Shown here piece after piece: positions 1 to 7,366 of a stretch of DNA of 64,000 bases. Each line of letters begins with the position of its first letter. Positions within the stretch are counted from its first letter, which is position 1. Under the pieces are notes generated by a model. That model saw only the letters and a list, made by a program, of their open reading frames with translations. It did no database searches and was not told where the DNA came from. The stretch is from Kluyvera sichuanensis (GTDB lineage Bacteria > Pseudomonadota > Gammaproteobacteria > Enterobacterales > Enterobacteriaceae). The position numbers and the translations under genes were made by a program. Location: contig NZ_JABBJF010000019.1 of assembly GCF_014218705.1 (NCBI RefSeq), forward strand, positions 32,935 through 96,934, read 5' to 3'.

Positions 1-713
1 TTAACCTGCCGTTCTGGCTGGCAGCGATTTGCGCTGCGTTCCCGCTGCTGTTTATCCAGCGCTACGTGGCGCGCGTTAGCGCTGCCGACATGGCGGAAAC
101 GCCCGTGGCCTGGTCGCCGTCCGTGCTGTTGCATGACCGGGCGCTGCTGTGGTTTACCCTTTCCGGCCTGCTTGCTTCATTCGTTGGCGGTTCATTCGCC
201 TCCTGTATGTCGCAGTACGTGCTGACGATTGGCGATAGCACCTTTGCCGAAAAGGTGGTGGCAGTGATCCTGCCGGTGAATGCCGCGGTGGTGGTGACCT
301 TACAGTACGCCATTGGCCGTCGGTTAACGGCGACCAATCTGAAGCCGCTGATGACCTTTGGTACCTTCTGTTATGTGCTGGGTCTGGCTGGATTTATGAT
401 GTCAGGCAATAATTTGCTGTTCTGGGGACTGGCGGCGGCGGTCTTTACGCTGGGCGAGGTCATCTACGCACCAGGTGAATACATGCTGATTGATAACATT
501 GCCCCACCGGGCATGAAAGCCAGCTACTTCTCCGCTCAGGCGTTGGGCTGGCTCGGTGCGGCGCTGAACCCGCTGTTAACCGGGCAGATCCTGACCCATT
601 TTGCGCCTTACGCGCTGTTCCCGATCATGATGGTAGTTATCGTGCTGGCGTGGTGGCTGATTATTCGCGGTATTAAGGCCAGCACCTGGGGTGCGACGGT
701 GAGTGTGGCGTGA
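1..713 (+). CDS. ydeE: MFS efflux transporter YdeE, 3' part
   Basis: The gene enters from the left edge; the reading frame is open from base 3 and ends at 713, giving about 236 residues of the C-terminal half. From memory it matches the second half of E. coli YdeE, a 395-residue major facilitator exporter linked to dipeptide and arabinose export. Several hydrophobic segments are visible, with the conserved stretches FWLAAIC, YAPGEYMLID and SAQALGWLGAA. The methionine at base 66 lies inside the protein and is not the start. A REP pair follows the stop directly, and mgtS lies about 2.9 kb downstream with two extra genes pairs in between. Confidence 0.9.
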   Translation, partial: NLPFWLAAICAAFPLLFIQRYVARVSAADMAETPVAWSPSVLLHDRALLWFTLSGLLASFVGGSFASCMSQYVLTIGDSTFAEKVVAVILPVNAAVVVTLQYAIGRRLTATNLKPLMTFGTFCYVLGLAGFMMSGNNLLFWGLAAAVFTLGEVIYAPGEYMLIDNIAPPGMKASYFSAQALGWLGAALNPLLTGQILTHFAPYALFPIMMVVIVLAWWLIIRGIKASTWGATVSVA

Positions 714-715
714 CG

Positions 716-790
716 GATTCCCCGGCGGCGCTACGCTTGGCCGGGCTACAGAATAGGTAGCCCGGGCGAGGCGGAACGCCGACCCCGGGG
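716..790. repeat. REP/BIME element (inverted pair)
   Basis: Two GC-rich REP-like units face each other: one running CCCCGGCGGCGCTACG to GGCCGGGCTAC, the other starting GTAGCCCGGGCGAGGCGGAA. The same unit recurs near 33302, 52656, 58661 and, truncated, 63893. It sits between convergent genes ydeE and the methyltransferase, the usual place for such elements. Confidence 0.8.
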
Positions 791-793
791 GAA

Positions 794-1897
794 TTACCAG
801 ATATCCGCCGCAATCCCCGTCACCAGACGCACTTTATCCCACTGCTGCTGCTCGCTCAGGCTGTTTCCCTCTTCCGTAGAAGCAAAACCACACTGCGGGC
901 TGAGGCAAATCTGATCCAACGCGACATACTGCGACGCTTCTTCTACGCGCGCCTTCACCCCCTGCGGGTTTTCCAGCTCGCCGTTTTTGGTAGTAATCAG
1001 CCCGAGCACCGCTTTCTGCTGCCCTAGGCGGATAAAGCGCAGCGGCGCGAAGTCACCGGAACGATCGTTGTCGTACTCGAGGAAGAAGGCATCCACGTTT
1101 ACGCGGCCAAACAGGATCTCTGCCACCGGCTCATAGCCGCCCTCTGAAATCCAGGTGGAGCGGAAGTTACCGCGACACACATGCAGCCCGACAATCAGGT
1201 CATCCGGCTTACCTTCCAGCGCGCGATTCAACACGTCGGCATAGATAGCCGCCAGCTTATCCGGATCGTCCCCGCGTTCACGAACCTGGCGGCGTTGGTC
1301 GTCAGAGCACAGATAGGCCCAAACGGTATCGTCGAGCTGCAGATAGCGACAACCGGCGTCATAAAACGCGCGGATAGCGTCACGCCAGGTATCGGCCAGA
1401 TCGTTAAAATAGTCGGTCAAATCCGGGTAAACCGTCGCATCGATATCTTTACGTCCACCACGGAAATACAGCACGCTTGGACTTGGAATCGTCATCTTCG
1501 GCGTCGCTTCGCCGCTGATGCTTTTCAGGAAGCGGAAATCTTCCAGCATTGGATGCTCACCAAAGCCGAGCTTGCCGGTGACGCGAATACCGTGGGCGCG
1601 GGTTTGCACGCCGTTAAACTGAATACCGTTTTCGGAATCATAACGCTCAACACCCTGCAGGCCGTCGAAGAAGTCGAAATGCCACCAGGCACGACGGAAC
1701 TCACCATCGGTCACCACGTGCAGGCCGCAGTCGCACTGATGCTGCACCACACGCCGAATCTCGGCATCCTCTACGGCGCGCAGCTGCTGCGCGCTGATTT
1801 CACCGTTAGCGAGCTGCTGGCGGGCTTCTTTAATTGCCAGCGGGCGTAAAAAACTGCCAACGATGTCGGCGCGATAAGGGGCGTGTTGGTGTGTCAT
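794..1897 (-). CDS. MetE C-terminal-domain-like methyltransferase
   Basis: A 367-residue protein resembling stand-alone homologues of the catalytic half of cobalamin-independent methionine synthase (YxjG/YxjH type annotated as 5-methyltetrahydropteroyltriglutamate-homocysteine methyltransferase). Likely zinc ligands are visible: the His-x-Cys of GLHVCRGN (about residue 240) and the Cys of LSPQCGFAS near residue 335; the TIM-barrel start DIVGSFLRP is typical. It lacks the N-terminal folate domain of MetE, so the methyl donor may be something other than the long folate. Tandem MetJ-box-like 8-mers lie 66-90 bases upstream, supporting a role in methionine supply. Exact substrate is not determinable from sequence. 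Confidence 0.8.
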   Translation of the reverse strand: MTHQHAPYRADIVGSFLRPLAIKEARQQLANGEISAQQLRAVEDAEIRRVVQHQCDCGLHVVTDGEFRRAWWHFDFFDGLQGVERYDSENGIQFNGVQTRAHGIRVTGKLGFGEHPMLEDFRFLKSISGEATPKMTIPSPSVLYFRGGRKDIDATVYPDLTDYFNDLADTWRDAIRAFYDAGCRYLQLDDTVWAYLCSDDQRRQVRERGDDPDKLAAIYADVLNRALEGKPDDLIVGLHVCRGNFRSTWISEGGYEPVAEILFGRVNVDAFFLEYDNDRSGDFAPLRFIRLGQQKAVLGLITTKNGELENPQGVKARVEEASQYVALDQICLSPQCGFASTEEGNSLSEQQQWDKVRLVTGIAADIW

Positions 1898-1962
1898 GCG
1901 ATCTCCTTACTCCATCAGGCAAACTCGTTGCCCTGAGTGATAATTTATTATTTGAACCATTT

Positions 1963-1986
1963 AGACTTCTGGATGGCTATATGTCT
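1963..1986. promoter_or_regulatory. Candidate MetJ operator (tandem met boxes)
   Basis: Three contiguous 8-mers AGACTTCT, GGATGGCT and ATATGTCT match the MetJ consensus AGACGTCT at 7, 5 and 6 of 8 positions. MetJ binds two or more such boxes in tandem. The site lies just upstream of the methyltransferase read on the minus strand. Assignment is by pattern only. Confidence 0.6.
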
Positions 1987-2048
1987 GGATAGTGTCACTG
2001 GACAGCGCCCCAGGCAAACGAGAATAATTCATCACTGTTGAAAGATTT

Positions 2049-2447
2049 TCATGATCCCGACTGAAAGGCGAATCCCTCATCCTGCCAGCCGGTCATCCCA
2101 CCAATCATTATTTTGACCGGGCGCCCCAGTAACGCCAGCTTGAGCGCCGCCTGATCGGCACCGTTACAGTGAGGCCCCGCACAATAGACCACAAACAACG
2201 TCTCCGCAGGCCAGTCCTTCATTCTTTCGGCGGAGATATCAGCATGCCGCAGATGAAGCGCGCCAGGTATATGACGACGGGCGAAGGTTTCGGCACTTCC
2301 CACTACGTGAAGCAGTACAAAATCAACGTCGTGATGCTGCTGCGAGGCATGGACATCCGCGCAGTCGGTTTCAACGCTCAGGCGCTGGCGAAAATGGGCT
2401 ACTGCATCAGCGGCGCTTGCAGTGGGAATGTCAGTCACGTAACTCAT
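2049..2447 (-). CDS. Rhodanese-like sulfurtransferase
   Basis: A 132-residue single-domain rhodanese. The probable catalytic loop is VVYCAGPHCNGAD, with the first cysteine (about residue 89) in the nucleophile position; GALHLRHADI and GGMTGWQDEG are the usual CDC25/rhodanese landmarks. No signal peptide, so cytoplasmic. It is transcribed divergently from a GlxA/FtrA-type regulator with only 43 bases between the starts, and that gap holds a perfect inverted repeat, so the regulator probably controls this gene. Substrate unknown. Confidence 0.85.
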   Translation of the reverse strand: MSYVTDIPTASAADAVAHFRQRLSVETDCADVHASQQHHDVDFVLLHVVGSAETFARRHIPGALHLRHADISAERMKDWPAETLFVVYCAGPHCNGADQAALKLALLGRPVKIMIGGMTGWQDEGFAFQSGS

Positions 2448-2467
2448 CGTTAATTCTCCGGTTCTGT

Positions 2468-2484
2468 GTTACCACTATGGTAAC
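2468..2484. promoter_or_regulatory. Inverted repeat GTTACC-N5-GGTAAC
   Basis: A perfect 6+6 base palindrome with a 5-base spacer sits in the 43-base gap between the rhodanese and the GlxA-type regulator. Its placement suits an operator shared by both genes. No assignment to a known regulator is possible from the sequence. Confidence 0.5.
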
Positions 2485-2490
2485 GACCGG

Positions 2491-3522
2491 ATGAGTATAA
2501 ACAGGCACCCCATGCAACAACCGCCCGCAGAAATGACAGAAAACAGCCAGAACATGACAAAGTGCGCCCCGCTGGTGGTGGCGTTAGCCTATGACGGTCT
2601 CTGCACTTTTGAATTTGGCGTCGCGGTGGAGATTTTCGGCCTCCACCGGCCCGAAATGGGCGAAGGCTGGTATCGCTTTGCGGTCGCCGCCGTCGACGAA
2701 GGTGAGCTACGGGCCACCGGCGGCGTACGGGTCATGGCGGACGGGGATTTAAGCTTGCTGGAGCTCGCCGATACTATCGTGGTGCCAGGCTGGCGCGGTA
2801 TCGACGCCGACGTTCCGCCAGCGCTGTGTCAGGCGCTCAGACAAGCGCATCAGCGCGGCTGCCGGGTGATTTCCATCTGCTCCGGCGTTTTCGTGCTGGC
2901 TGCCGCGGGCCTGCTCGACGGTAAGCGCGCCACGACCCACTGGCGTTATGTCGATACGCTCCAGCAGCGTTACCCGGCGATCGAGGTTGTGGAAGATGTG
3001 CTGTATATCGCGCAGGAGCACGTATTCACCTCAGCCGGAAGCGCGGCTGGGATCGACCTCTGCCTGCACGTGGTGCGAACGGATTTCGGCCTCGAGGCGG
3101 CAAACCTGGTCGCTCGACGTCTGGTCATCCAACCCCACCGCGACGGTGCGCAGAAACAACAGGTTGCGCAACCTGTCGCCCGGGCGCGGGAAAGCCAGCG
3201 TCTCGGCATGCTGTTTGATTTTCTTTATCAACATCTGGCGGAAAGCCATAGCGTCAGTTCACTGGCGCAGCGGGTGGGAATGAGCGAGCGGACCTTTTTA
3301 CGCCGCTTTCAGGATGCCACCGGAAAAACGCCTGCCCGCTGGCTGCTCGATGAACGTTTGCAGCAGGCGCAACATCGCCTGACCAGCAGTCGGGACAGCG
3401 TCGAAAAAGTGGCGGAGTTGAGCGGTTTTGGCAATGCGAAAAATCTGCGTTTACGCTTTCAGCAACATCTGGCAATAAGTCCGCTGGCGTACAGAAAAAA
3501 ATTTACTGCAACAAATAATTAA
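2491..3522 (+). CDS. GlxA/FtrA-family transcriptional regulator
   Basis: Up to 343 residues with an N-terminal DJ-1/PfpI (glutamine amidotransferase-like) domain, seen in VVPGWRGID and SICSGVFVLAAAGLLDGKRATTHW, followed by a C-terminal AraC-type double helix-turn-helix (VSSLAQRVGMSERTFLRRFQ; second helix near VEKVAELSGFGNAKNLRLRF). This is the FtrA architecture. The start is uncertain: methionines at 2491, 2512, 2533 and 2554 are all possible, and homology begins only after the last of these. It is divergent from the rhodanese, its likely target. The gene is absent from K-12 at this place. Confidence 0.85.
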   Translation: MSINRHPMQQPPAEMTENSQNMTKCAPLVVALAYDGLCTFEFGVAVEIFGLHRPEMGEGWYRFAVAAVDEGELRATGGVRVMADGDLSLLELADTIVVPGWRGIDADVPPALCQALRQAHQRGCRVISICSGVFVLAAAGLLDGKRATTHWRYVDTLQQRYPAIEVVEDVLYIAQEHVFTSAGSAAGIDLCLHVVRTDFGLEAANLVARRLVIQPHRDGAQKQQVAQPVARARESQRLGMLFDFLYQHLAESHSVSSLAQRVGMSERTFLRRFQDATGKTPARWLLDERLQQAQHRLTSSRDSVEKVAELSGFGNAKNLRLRFQQHLAISPLAYRKKFTATNN

Positions 3523-3606
3523 TTCACAAATTACGGCGTTAGTCTAAGTTTAAATCAGTAGGCTAATTAGGTGCTCATTGTGAGAATCGTAAAAGAGGAG
3601 GTCATC

Positions 3607-3702
3607 ATGCTGGATAATATGCAAGTGTTTCTGGTTGCCGTGGGGCTCATTCTGTTTTCCGGTTTCCTGACTGCCTATTTTAGCGGAAGATGGAATGATT
3701 AA
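3607..3702 (+). CDS. mgtS: Small membrane protein MgtS
   Basis: A 31-residue protein (MLDNMQVFLVAVG... to ...SGRWND) that closely resembles E. coli MgtS (YneM), the PhoPQ-induced inner-membrane peptide that protects magnesium transporter MgtA from degradation under low magnesium and also binds PitA. One hydrophobic helix spans about residues 7-25. The Shine-Dalgarno AAGAGGAGG sits 6-7 bases before the ATG. A possible half PhoP box, AGTTTA at 3547-3552, lies upstream. As in K-12 it follows ydeE and faces the MgrR sRNA. Confidence 0.92.
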   Translation: MLDNMQVFLVAVGLILFSGFLTAYFSGRWND

Positions 3703-3707
3703 CGGAT

Positions 3708-3806
3708 AAAAAAAACCGCCAGGTTAACTGGCGGCATAAATGCTTGCATGGATAGATTTTTTGTTTCTACAATCGTCCGCTCTTCCTGATTGGACCATCG
3801 TTGCTA
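3708..3806 (-). ncRNA. mgrR: MgrR sRNA
   Basis: On the minus strand a perfect terminator stem (positions 3716-3734, CCGCCAGTTAACCTGGCGG) is followed by eight U. Upstream of it the strand reads AAATCTATCCATGCAAGCAT, which I recall as part of E. coli MgrR, the Hfq-dependent PhoPQ-activated sRNA that represses eptB and soxS. Position opposite mgtS agrees. The 5' end is set by the known length of about 98 nt and is approximate. Confidence 0.65.
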
Positions 3807-3840
3807 ACCACTACCCTACCACCGCAATATTCAACTAAAG

Positions 3841-4011
3841 CTAAACGGCGAGTGCATTATTCAAAGCATAATTTTTCCACGCCTTTTTACTCCGACAGCT
3901 GGCCTGACGGCCTGCCCACAATCTGCCTGAACGAGATTCCTGCAGGTCCTGATGCTCAGGACGATTAGACCAGATGGACTCGCGACGCGCTTTACGCTGG
4001 GATACTTTCAT
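3841..4011 (-). CDS. Small basic protein of unknown function
   Basis: A 56-residue, strongly basic protein beginning MKVSQRKARRESIW and rich in Arg, Lys, Ser and Gln, with two Trp-containing motifs (SIWSNRP, RLWAGRQ). The ATG at 4011 is chosen over the upstream one because CGGAGG lies 5-6 bases before it. I do not recognise the family. Composition resembles small ribosome- or nucleic-acid-associated proteins, but that is only an impression. It sits alone between MgrR and a terminator-bearing gap. Confidence 0.65.
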   Translation of the reverse strand: MKVSQRKARRESIWSNRPEHQDLQESRSGRLWAGRQASCRSKKAWKNYALNNALAV

Positions 4012-4189
4012 GGTTGCCTCCGGGCAGATTGTCGAAATTAAATCCATTAACTCAACGATTTACACGGTGATAATAGCAGCCCGAATGGCGAGTTTCTTCA
4101 ATAAGTGAACGCATTTGTAAAGAGAGAACCTGACGCATTGCTGCGTATTTCAGCGATTTATCCCCTACCGAATATGTCAGGTTGTTAAA

Positions 4190-4300
4190 TTGTTACAATT
4201 ACGTAAAACTAGCAACGTTGTCTTCCCTCCAGGAATGATAGCAAGAATGCTCTATTTATTGATGTACTTAACCCGCCAGCCCTGTGTGCGGGTTTTTTTT
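4190..4300 (+). ncRNA. Candidate sRNA with intrinsic terminator
   Basis: The 348-base gap between the small basic gene and dcp contains no supported ORF on the plus strand, yet ends in a strong intrinsic terminator: stem ACCCGC/GCGGGT at 4271-4293 followed by eight T. No plus-strand gene precedes it within 570 bases except mgtS, so an independent short transcript is implied. A TTGTTA-like -35 lies near 4180 but the -10 is weak, so the 5' end is a guess. It is not an sRNA I recognise. Confidence 0.4.
4271..4300 (+). terminator. Intrinsic terminator
   Basis: A six-base-pair stem with an 11-base loop followed by TTTTTTTT; oriented for plus-strand transcription. Confidence 0.75.
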
Positions 4301-4359
4301 ATATTTTTTGTGGTTTCTGGCGTGAATAGACCACGCCAGAAATGCGTTAACTAAGCGGG

Positions 4360-6405
4360 TTATTCACTTAGCCCACGGTTTTTCAGCATTGGGGTAATAA
4401 GCGGATCGTGTCCTCGCCAGGCGCGATAAAGTGGTTCTAAATCGCTGCTGTTGCCGCGCGACAAAATAGCCTCGCGGAAACGCTGGCCGTTTTCCCTATT
4501 CAAACCGCCCTGTTCAACAAACCATTGATAACCATCATCTGCCAGCATTTGCGTCCATAGATAGGCGTAGTACCCGGCCGCATAGCCCCCGCCGAAAATA
4601 TGCGAGAAATAGCTGCTGCGATAACGCGGCGGCACGGCGCAGAGATCCAACTTTTCCCGCGCCAGCGTCGCCGTTTCAAACTGTTCCACGTCCTGCGGCA
4701 GCGATTCAGCGCTCAGGCTGTGCCAGTTCATGTCCAGCAGCGCAGCGCTTAGCAACTCCGTCATGTCGTAGCCTTTGTTGAAGTTGGCGGCGCGGAACAG
4801 ACTTTCCCGCAGCGCTTCCGGCATCGGTTCACCGGTTTCATGGTGACGCGCATAGTGGGCAAAGACGTCAGGATGGCTGGCCCAGTGCTCATTGATTTGC
4901 GACGGGAATTCAACAAAATCGCGCGGCGTATTGGTCCCCGATAACGTGACATAGCGCTGGCTAGCAAACAGCCCGTGCAACGCGTGGCCAAATTCGTGGA
5001 ACAGGGTAATCACATCATCCCAGGAGATAAGCGCACGTTTACCTGCGGTCGGCTTCTGGTAATTGCAGACGTTATAGATAACCGGACGCGTACCGTTGAG
5101 GGTAGATTGCGGCACAAAGTTGTCCATCCACGCCCCGCCGCTTTTGCTGTCGCGGGCGAAGAAGTCGCCGTAAAACAGCGCCATCCCTTCTCCATCAGCA
5201 TCAAAAATCTCCCAGACGCGCACGTCAGGGTGATAAACCGGCAGATCGAAACGTTCAACAAACGTGACCCCAAACAGCTGGCTGGCAGACCAGAAAACGC
5301 CGTCAACCAGCACGCGTTCCAGGGCGAACCAGGGCTTAATCTGTGCTTCATCGATGGCATATTTTTCACGGCGAACCTGTTCTGAATAGAACAACCAGTC
5401 CCAGGCTTCGGCTTTAAATGAGGCCGATCCGCTATCGATAAGCGTCTGAATATCCGCCAACTCGCTTTCTGCCCGCGCCCGCGCCGCCGGAGTAATCTCG
5501 CGCATAAAATCGAAGGCCGCTTTCGGCGTTTTCGCCATTTGATCGGCCATACTCCAGCTGGCGTAGTCGCTATAGCCCAGCAGCGTTGCCTGACGCGCGC
5601 GGATCGCCACCAGCTTTAGCAATTTCTCCCGCGTGTCGTTAGCATCGCCCATCTGGTTGCGGGCCCAGGCGGCTTTAAACAGCTTTTCACGAGTTTGACG
5701 CTGACGAAGTTGAGCCAGCGCCGGTTGCTGGGTGGTGTTCACCAGCGGAATAAGCCAGCGCCCCGCCAGACCGCGATCGTTCGCCGCGGCGGCGGCAACG
5801 GCGATTTCATCTTCGCTAAACCCAGCCAGTTCTTCCACGCTCTCTACCACCAGCCCGCCGCTTTTCGCCGCCCCCAGCAGACACTGGTGGAATTGGCTGC
5901 TCAGGGTTGCCGCTTCGGTATTGAGGGTTTTCAGCTCCGCCTTTTCCGCGTCGCCCAGCCTTGCACCGGCCTGAATGAAACGCTGATAGATGACCTCAAC
6001 CAGCCGGCGATCCTCTGCTTCCAGACCGAGGTCATCACGCTGTTGCCACACGTGTTCGATACGGCTAAACAGCCCATCGTTGAGATAAATATCGTTGGCA
6101 AGCCCGGCCAGCTCAGCAGAGAACGCTTCGTCCAGTTGCTGGATAGTGTCGTTGCTGTGGGAGGCCGCCATGGCAAAGAAAACGGCGTTGACCCGAGAAA
6201 GCATCTCCCCGCTTTTTTCCAGCGCCACGACGGTGTTATCAAAGGTTGCCGGAGCCGGGTTATTGGCAATGTCGGCAATCTCCTGACGCTTGCGCTTTAG
6301 CGCTTCGTCAAAGGCCGGGCGATAGTGGCTATCGTTAATCGCATCAAACGGCGGTGCCTGGTAAGGTAACGTACTGCTGGCAAAAAATGGATTCATGGCC
6401 GACAT
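4360..6405 (-). CDS. dcp: Peptidyl-dipeptidase Dcp
   Basis: A 681-residue cytoplasmic M3-family zinc metallopeptidase that removes dipeptides from peptide C-termini. The gluzincin motif HEFGH lies at about residue 470, with the third ligand region following (NTPRDFVEFPSQINEHW), and the family tail IFGGGYAAGYYAYLW is intact. The start at 6405 gives exactly the E. coli length and begins MSAMNPF against MTTMNPF; AGGA precedes it by about 6 bases. An upstream in-frame extension of 60 codons has no ribosome site and is not used. In K-12 the same orientation relative to ydfG is found. Confidence 0.95.
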   Translation of the reverse strand: MSAMNPFFASSTLPYQAPPFDAINDSHYRPAFDEALKRKRQEIADIANNPAPATFDNTVVALEKSGEMLSRVNAVFFAMAASHSNDTIQQLDEAFSAELAGLANDIYLNDGLFSRIEHVWQQRDDLGLEAEDRRLVEVIYQRFIQAGARLGDAEKAELKTLNTEAATLSSQFHQCLLGAAKSGGLVVESVEELAGFSEDEIAVAAAAANDRGLAGRWLIPLVNTTQQPALAQLRQRQTREKLFKAAWARNQMGDANDTREKLLKLVAIRARQATLLGYSDYASWSMADQMAKTPKAAFDFMREITPAARARAESELADIQTLIDSGSASFKAEAWDWLFYSEQVRREKYAIDEAQIKPWFALERVLVDGVFWSASQLFGVTFVERFDLPVYHPDVRVWEIFDADGEGMALFYGDFFARDSKSGGAWMDNFVPQSTLNGTRPVIYNVCNYQKPTAGKRALISWDDVITLFHEFGHALHGLFASQRYVTLSGTNTPRDFVEFPSQINEHWASHPDVFAHYARHHETGEPMPEALRESLFRAANFNKGYDMTELLSAALLDMNWHSLSAESLPQDVEQFETATLAREKLDLCAVPPRYRSSYFSHIFGGGYAAGYYAYLWTQMLADDGYQWFVEQGGLNRENGQRFREAILSRGNSSDLEPLYRAWRGHDPLITPMLKNRGLSE

Positions 6406-6621
6406 CCTGGGTTCCTGAAAATAACAGGGTTCCAGAGTAGCAAGCTCTTGATAGACCGCAATGGTTTTACCCGGCAGGAGCGATTTTTCTTTGATGGGAG
6501 GCGCTAGGCCGATAAAAATGACGCAGACACCGGTTGCTCCCAGAGACAAGAAGCATATTGGCAAGTACGCATGAGATTGATGCAACCGTATCGCTATCAG
6601 CCGTTTATTGCGGAAAATAGC

Positions 6622-6702
6622 TTATGGTTTCAAAAAACCAATCTCGATAAGTGCCTGAGCTACCAGTAAGACGAACATGACTGCAACCATTGGAGTGTAC
6701 AT
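6622..6702 (-). CDS. 26-residue hydrophobic peptide, unrecognised
   Basis: A short ORF encodes MYTPMVAVMFVLLVAQALI and ends EIGFLKP. Residues 4-20 form one clear membrane helix. A near-perfect Shine-Dalgarno (CTGGAGGC) lies 6 bases before the ATG, which is the main reason for calling it. It is the only coding candidate between the HxlR regulator and dcp and could be cotranscribed with dcp. It resembles the class of single-helix enterobacterial small proteins but I cannot name it. Confidence 0.55.
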   Translation of the reverse strand: MYTPMVAVMFVLLVAQALIEIGFLKP

Positions 6703-6795
6703 GTTGAGCCTCCAGCGAACGCCGTTACTGATAGTATAGAATATATTTTGTTCCGCCTGTCCCTTATCTAAAACACTTAGCCAGCTCACAACGAA

Positions 6796-7170
6796 TCATT
6801 TAGGCTGCGTCCGCTCACATTGAAAATTATCCCCCCAATCGCGCATCGCCAGTAAAACGGGCTTTAGCGAAGCGCCCAGCGGGGTGAGTTCGTACTCCAC
6901 TCTCGGCGGAACCTCCGCGTATACCGTGCGGCTGACGATGCCATCAGCCTCGAGTTCACGCAGCTGTAGCGTGATCATACGACGTGTGGCGGTATCGATA
7001 AGCTTACACAGCTGATTAAAACGCTGCTTCCCATCCAGCAGATGAAAAAGGATTATCGGTTTCCACAACCCGCCAATAACGCCCAGCGTGATTTCAACAG
7101 CACATCCGGTCCGCTGGGTGTTGTGCTGCCGGGGCATTTTGCTGTCCGAAAGTTCATCGGTATCATTCAT
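6796..7170 (-). CDS. HxlR-family transcriptional regulator
   Basis: A 124-residue winged-helix protein with the HxlR signature: a single cysteine near the N-terminus (RTGCAVEITL), then GGLWKPIILFHLL, RFNQL, the recognition helix region RMITLQLRELEADGIV and the wing VPPRVEYELTPLG. HxlR proteins often sense electrophiles or oxidants through that cysteine. The ATG at 7170 is preferred over an upstream TTG. It is divergent from two MDR dehydrogenases, with a CAGGT-TAAT-ACCTG palindrome between, so it most likely represses them. Confidence 0.88.
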   Translation of the reverse strand: MNDTDELSDSKMPRQHNTQRTGCAVEITLGVIGGLWKPIILFHLLDGKQRFNQLCKLIDTATRRMITLQLRELEADGIVSRTVYAEVPPRVEYELTPLGASLKPVLLAMRDWGDNFQCERTQPK

Positions 7171-7201
7171 GTAACTTAGTCTCAAAATTGTGCGTACTTG
7201 T

Positions 7202-7215
7202 CAGGTTAATACCTG
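7202..7215. promoter_or_regulatory. Palindrome CAGGT-TAAT-ACCTG
   Basis: A perfect 5+5 inverted repeat with a 4-base spacer, 31 bases upstream of the HxlR-type start and about 150 bases upstream of the divergent dehydrogenase. Likely operator of the HxlR protein; inferred from place and symmetry only. Confidence 0.5.
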
Positions 7216-7366
7216 GCAGTATAATAGATTTATCAATTTATGAAATGGATAATATTTCCATTTTGCCAATCATAATTTTCATTATTTCGCATTCGTCGCG
7301 AAATCATTATTAACTTATTACTTGCACGTTGCCAGTTATTAGCCATAACATCAACATCGAGGTTTT

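Noticed and set aside
1181..1849. 222-codon ORF antisense to the methyltransferase
   Set aside because: Shadow of a GC-rich gene in codon-opposed frame; no recognisable domain.
4249..4356. Short hydrophobic ORF starting MLYLLMYLTRQPCV
   Set aside because: The intrinsic terminator stem and T-run lie inside it, so it would not be transcribed whole.
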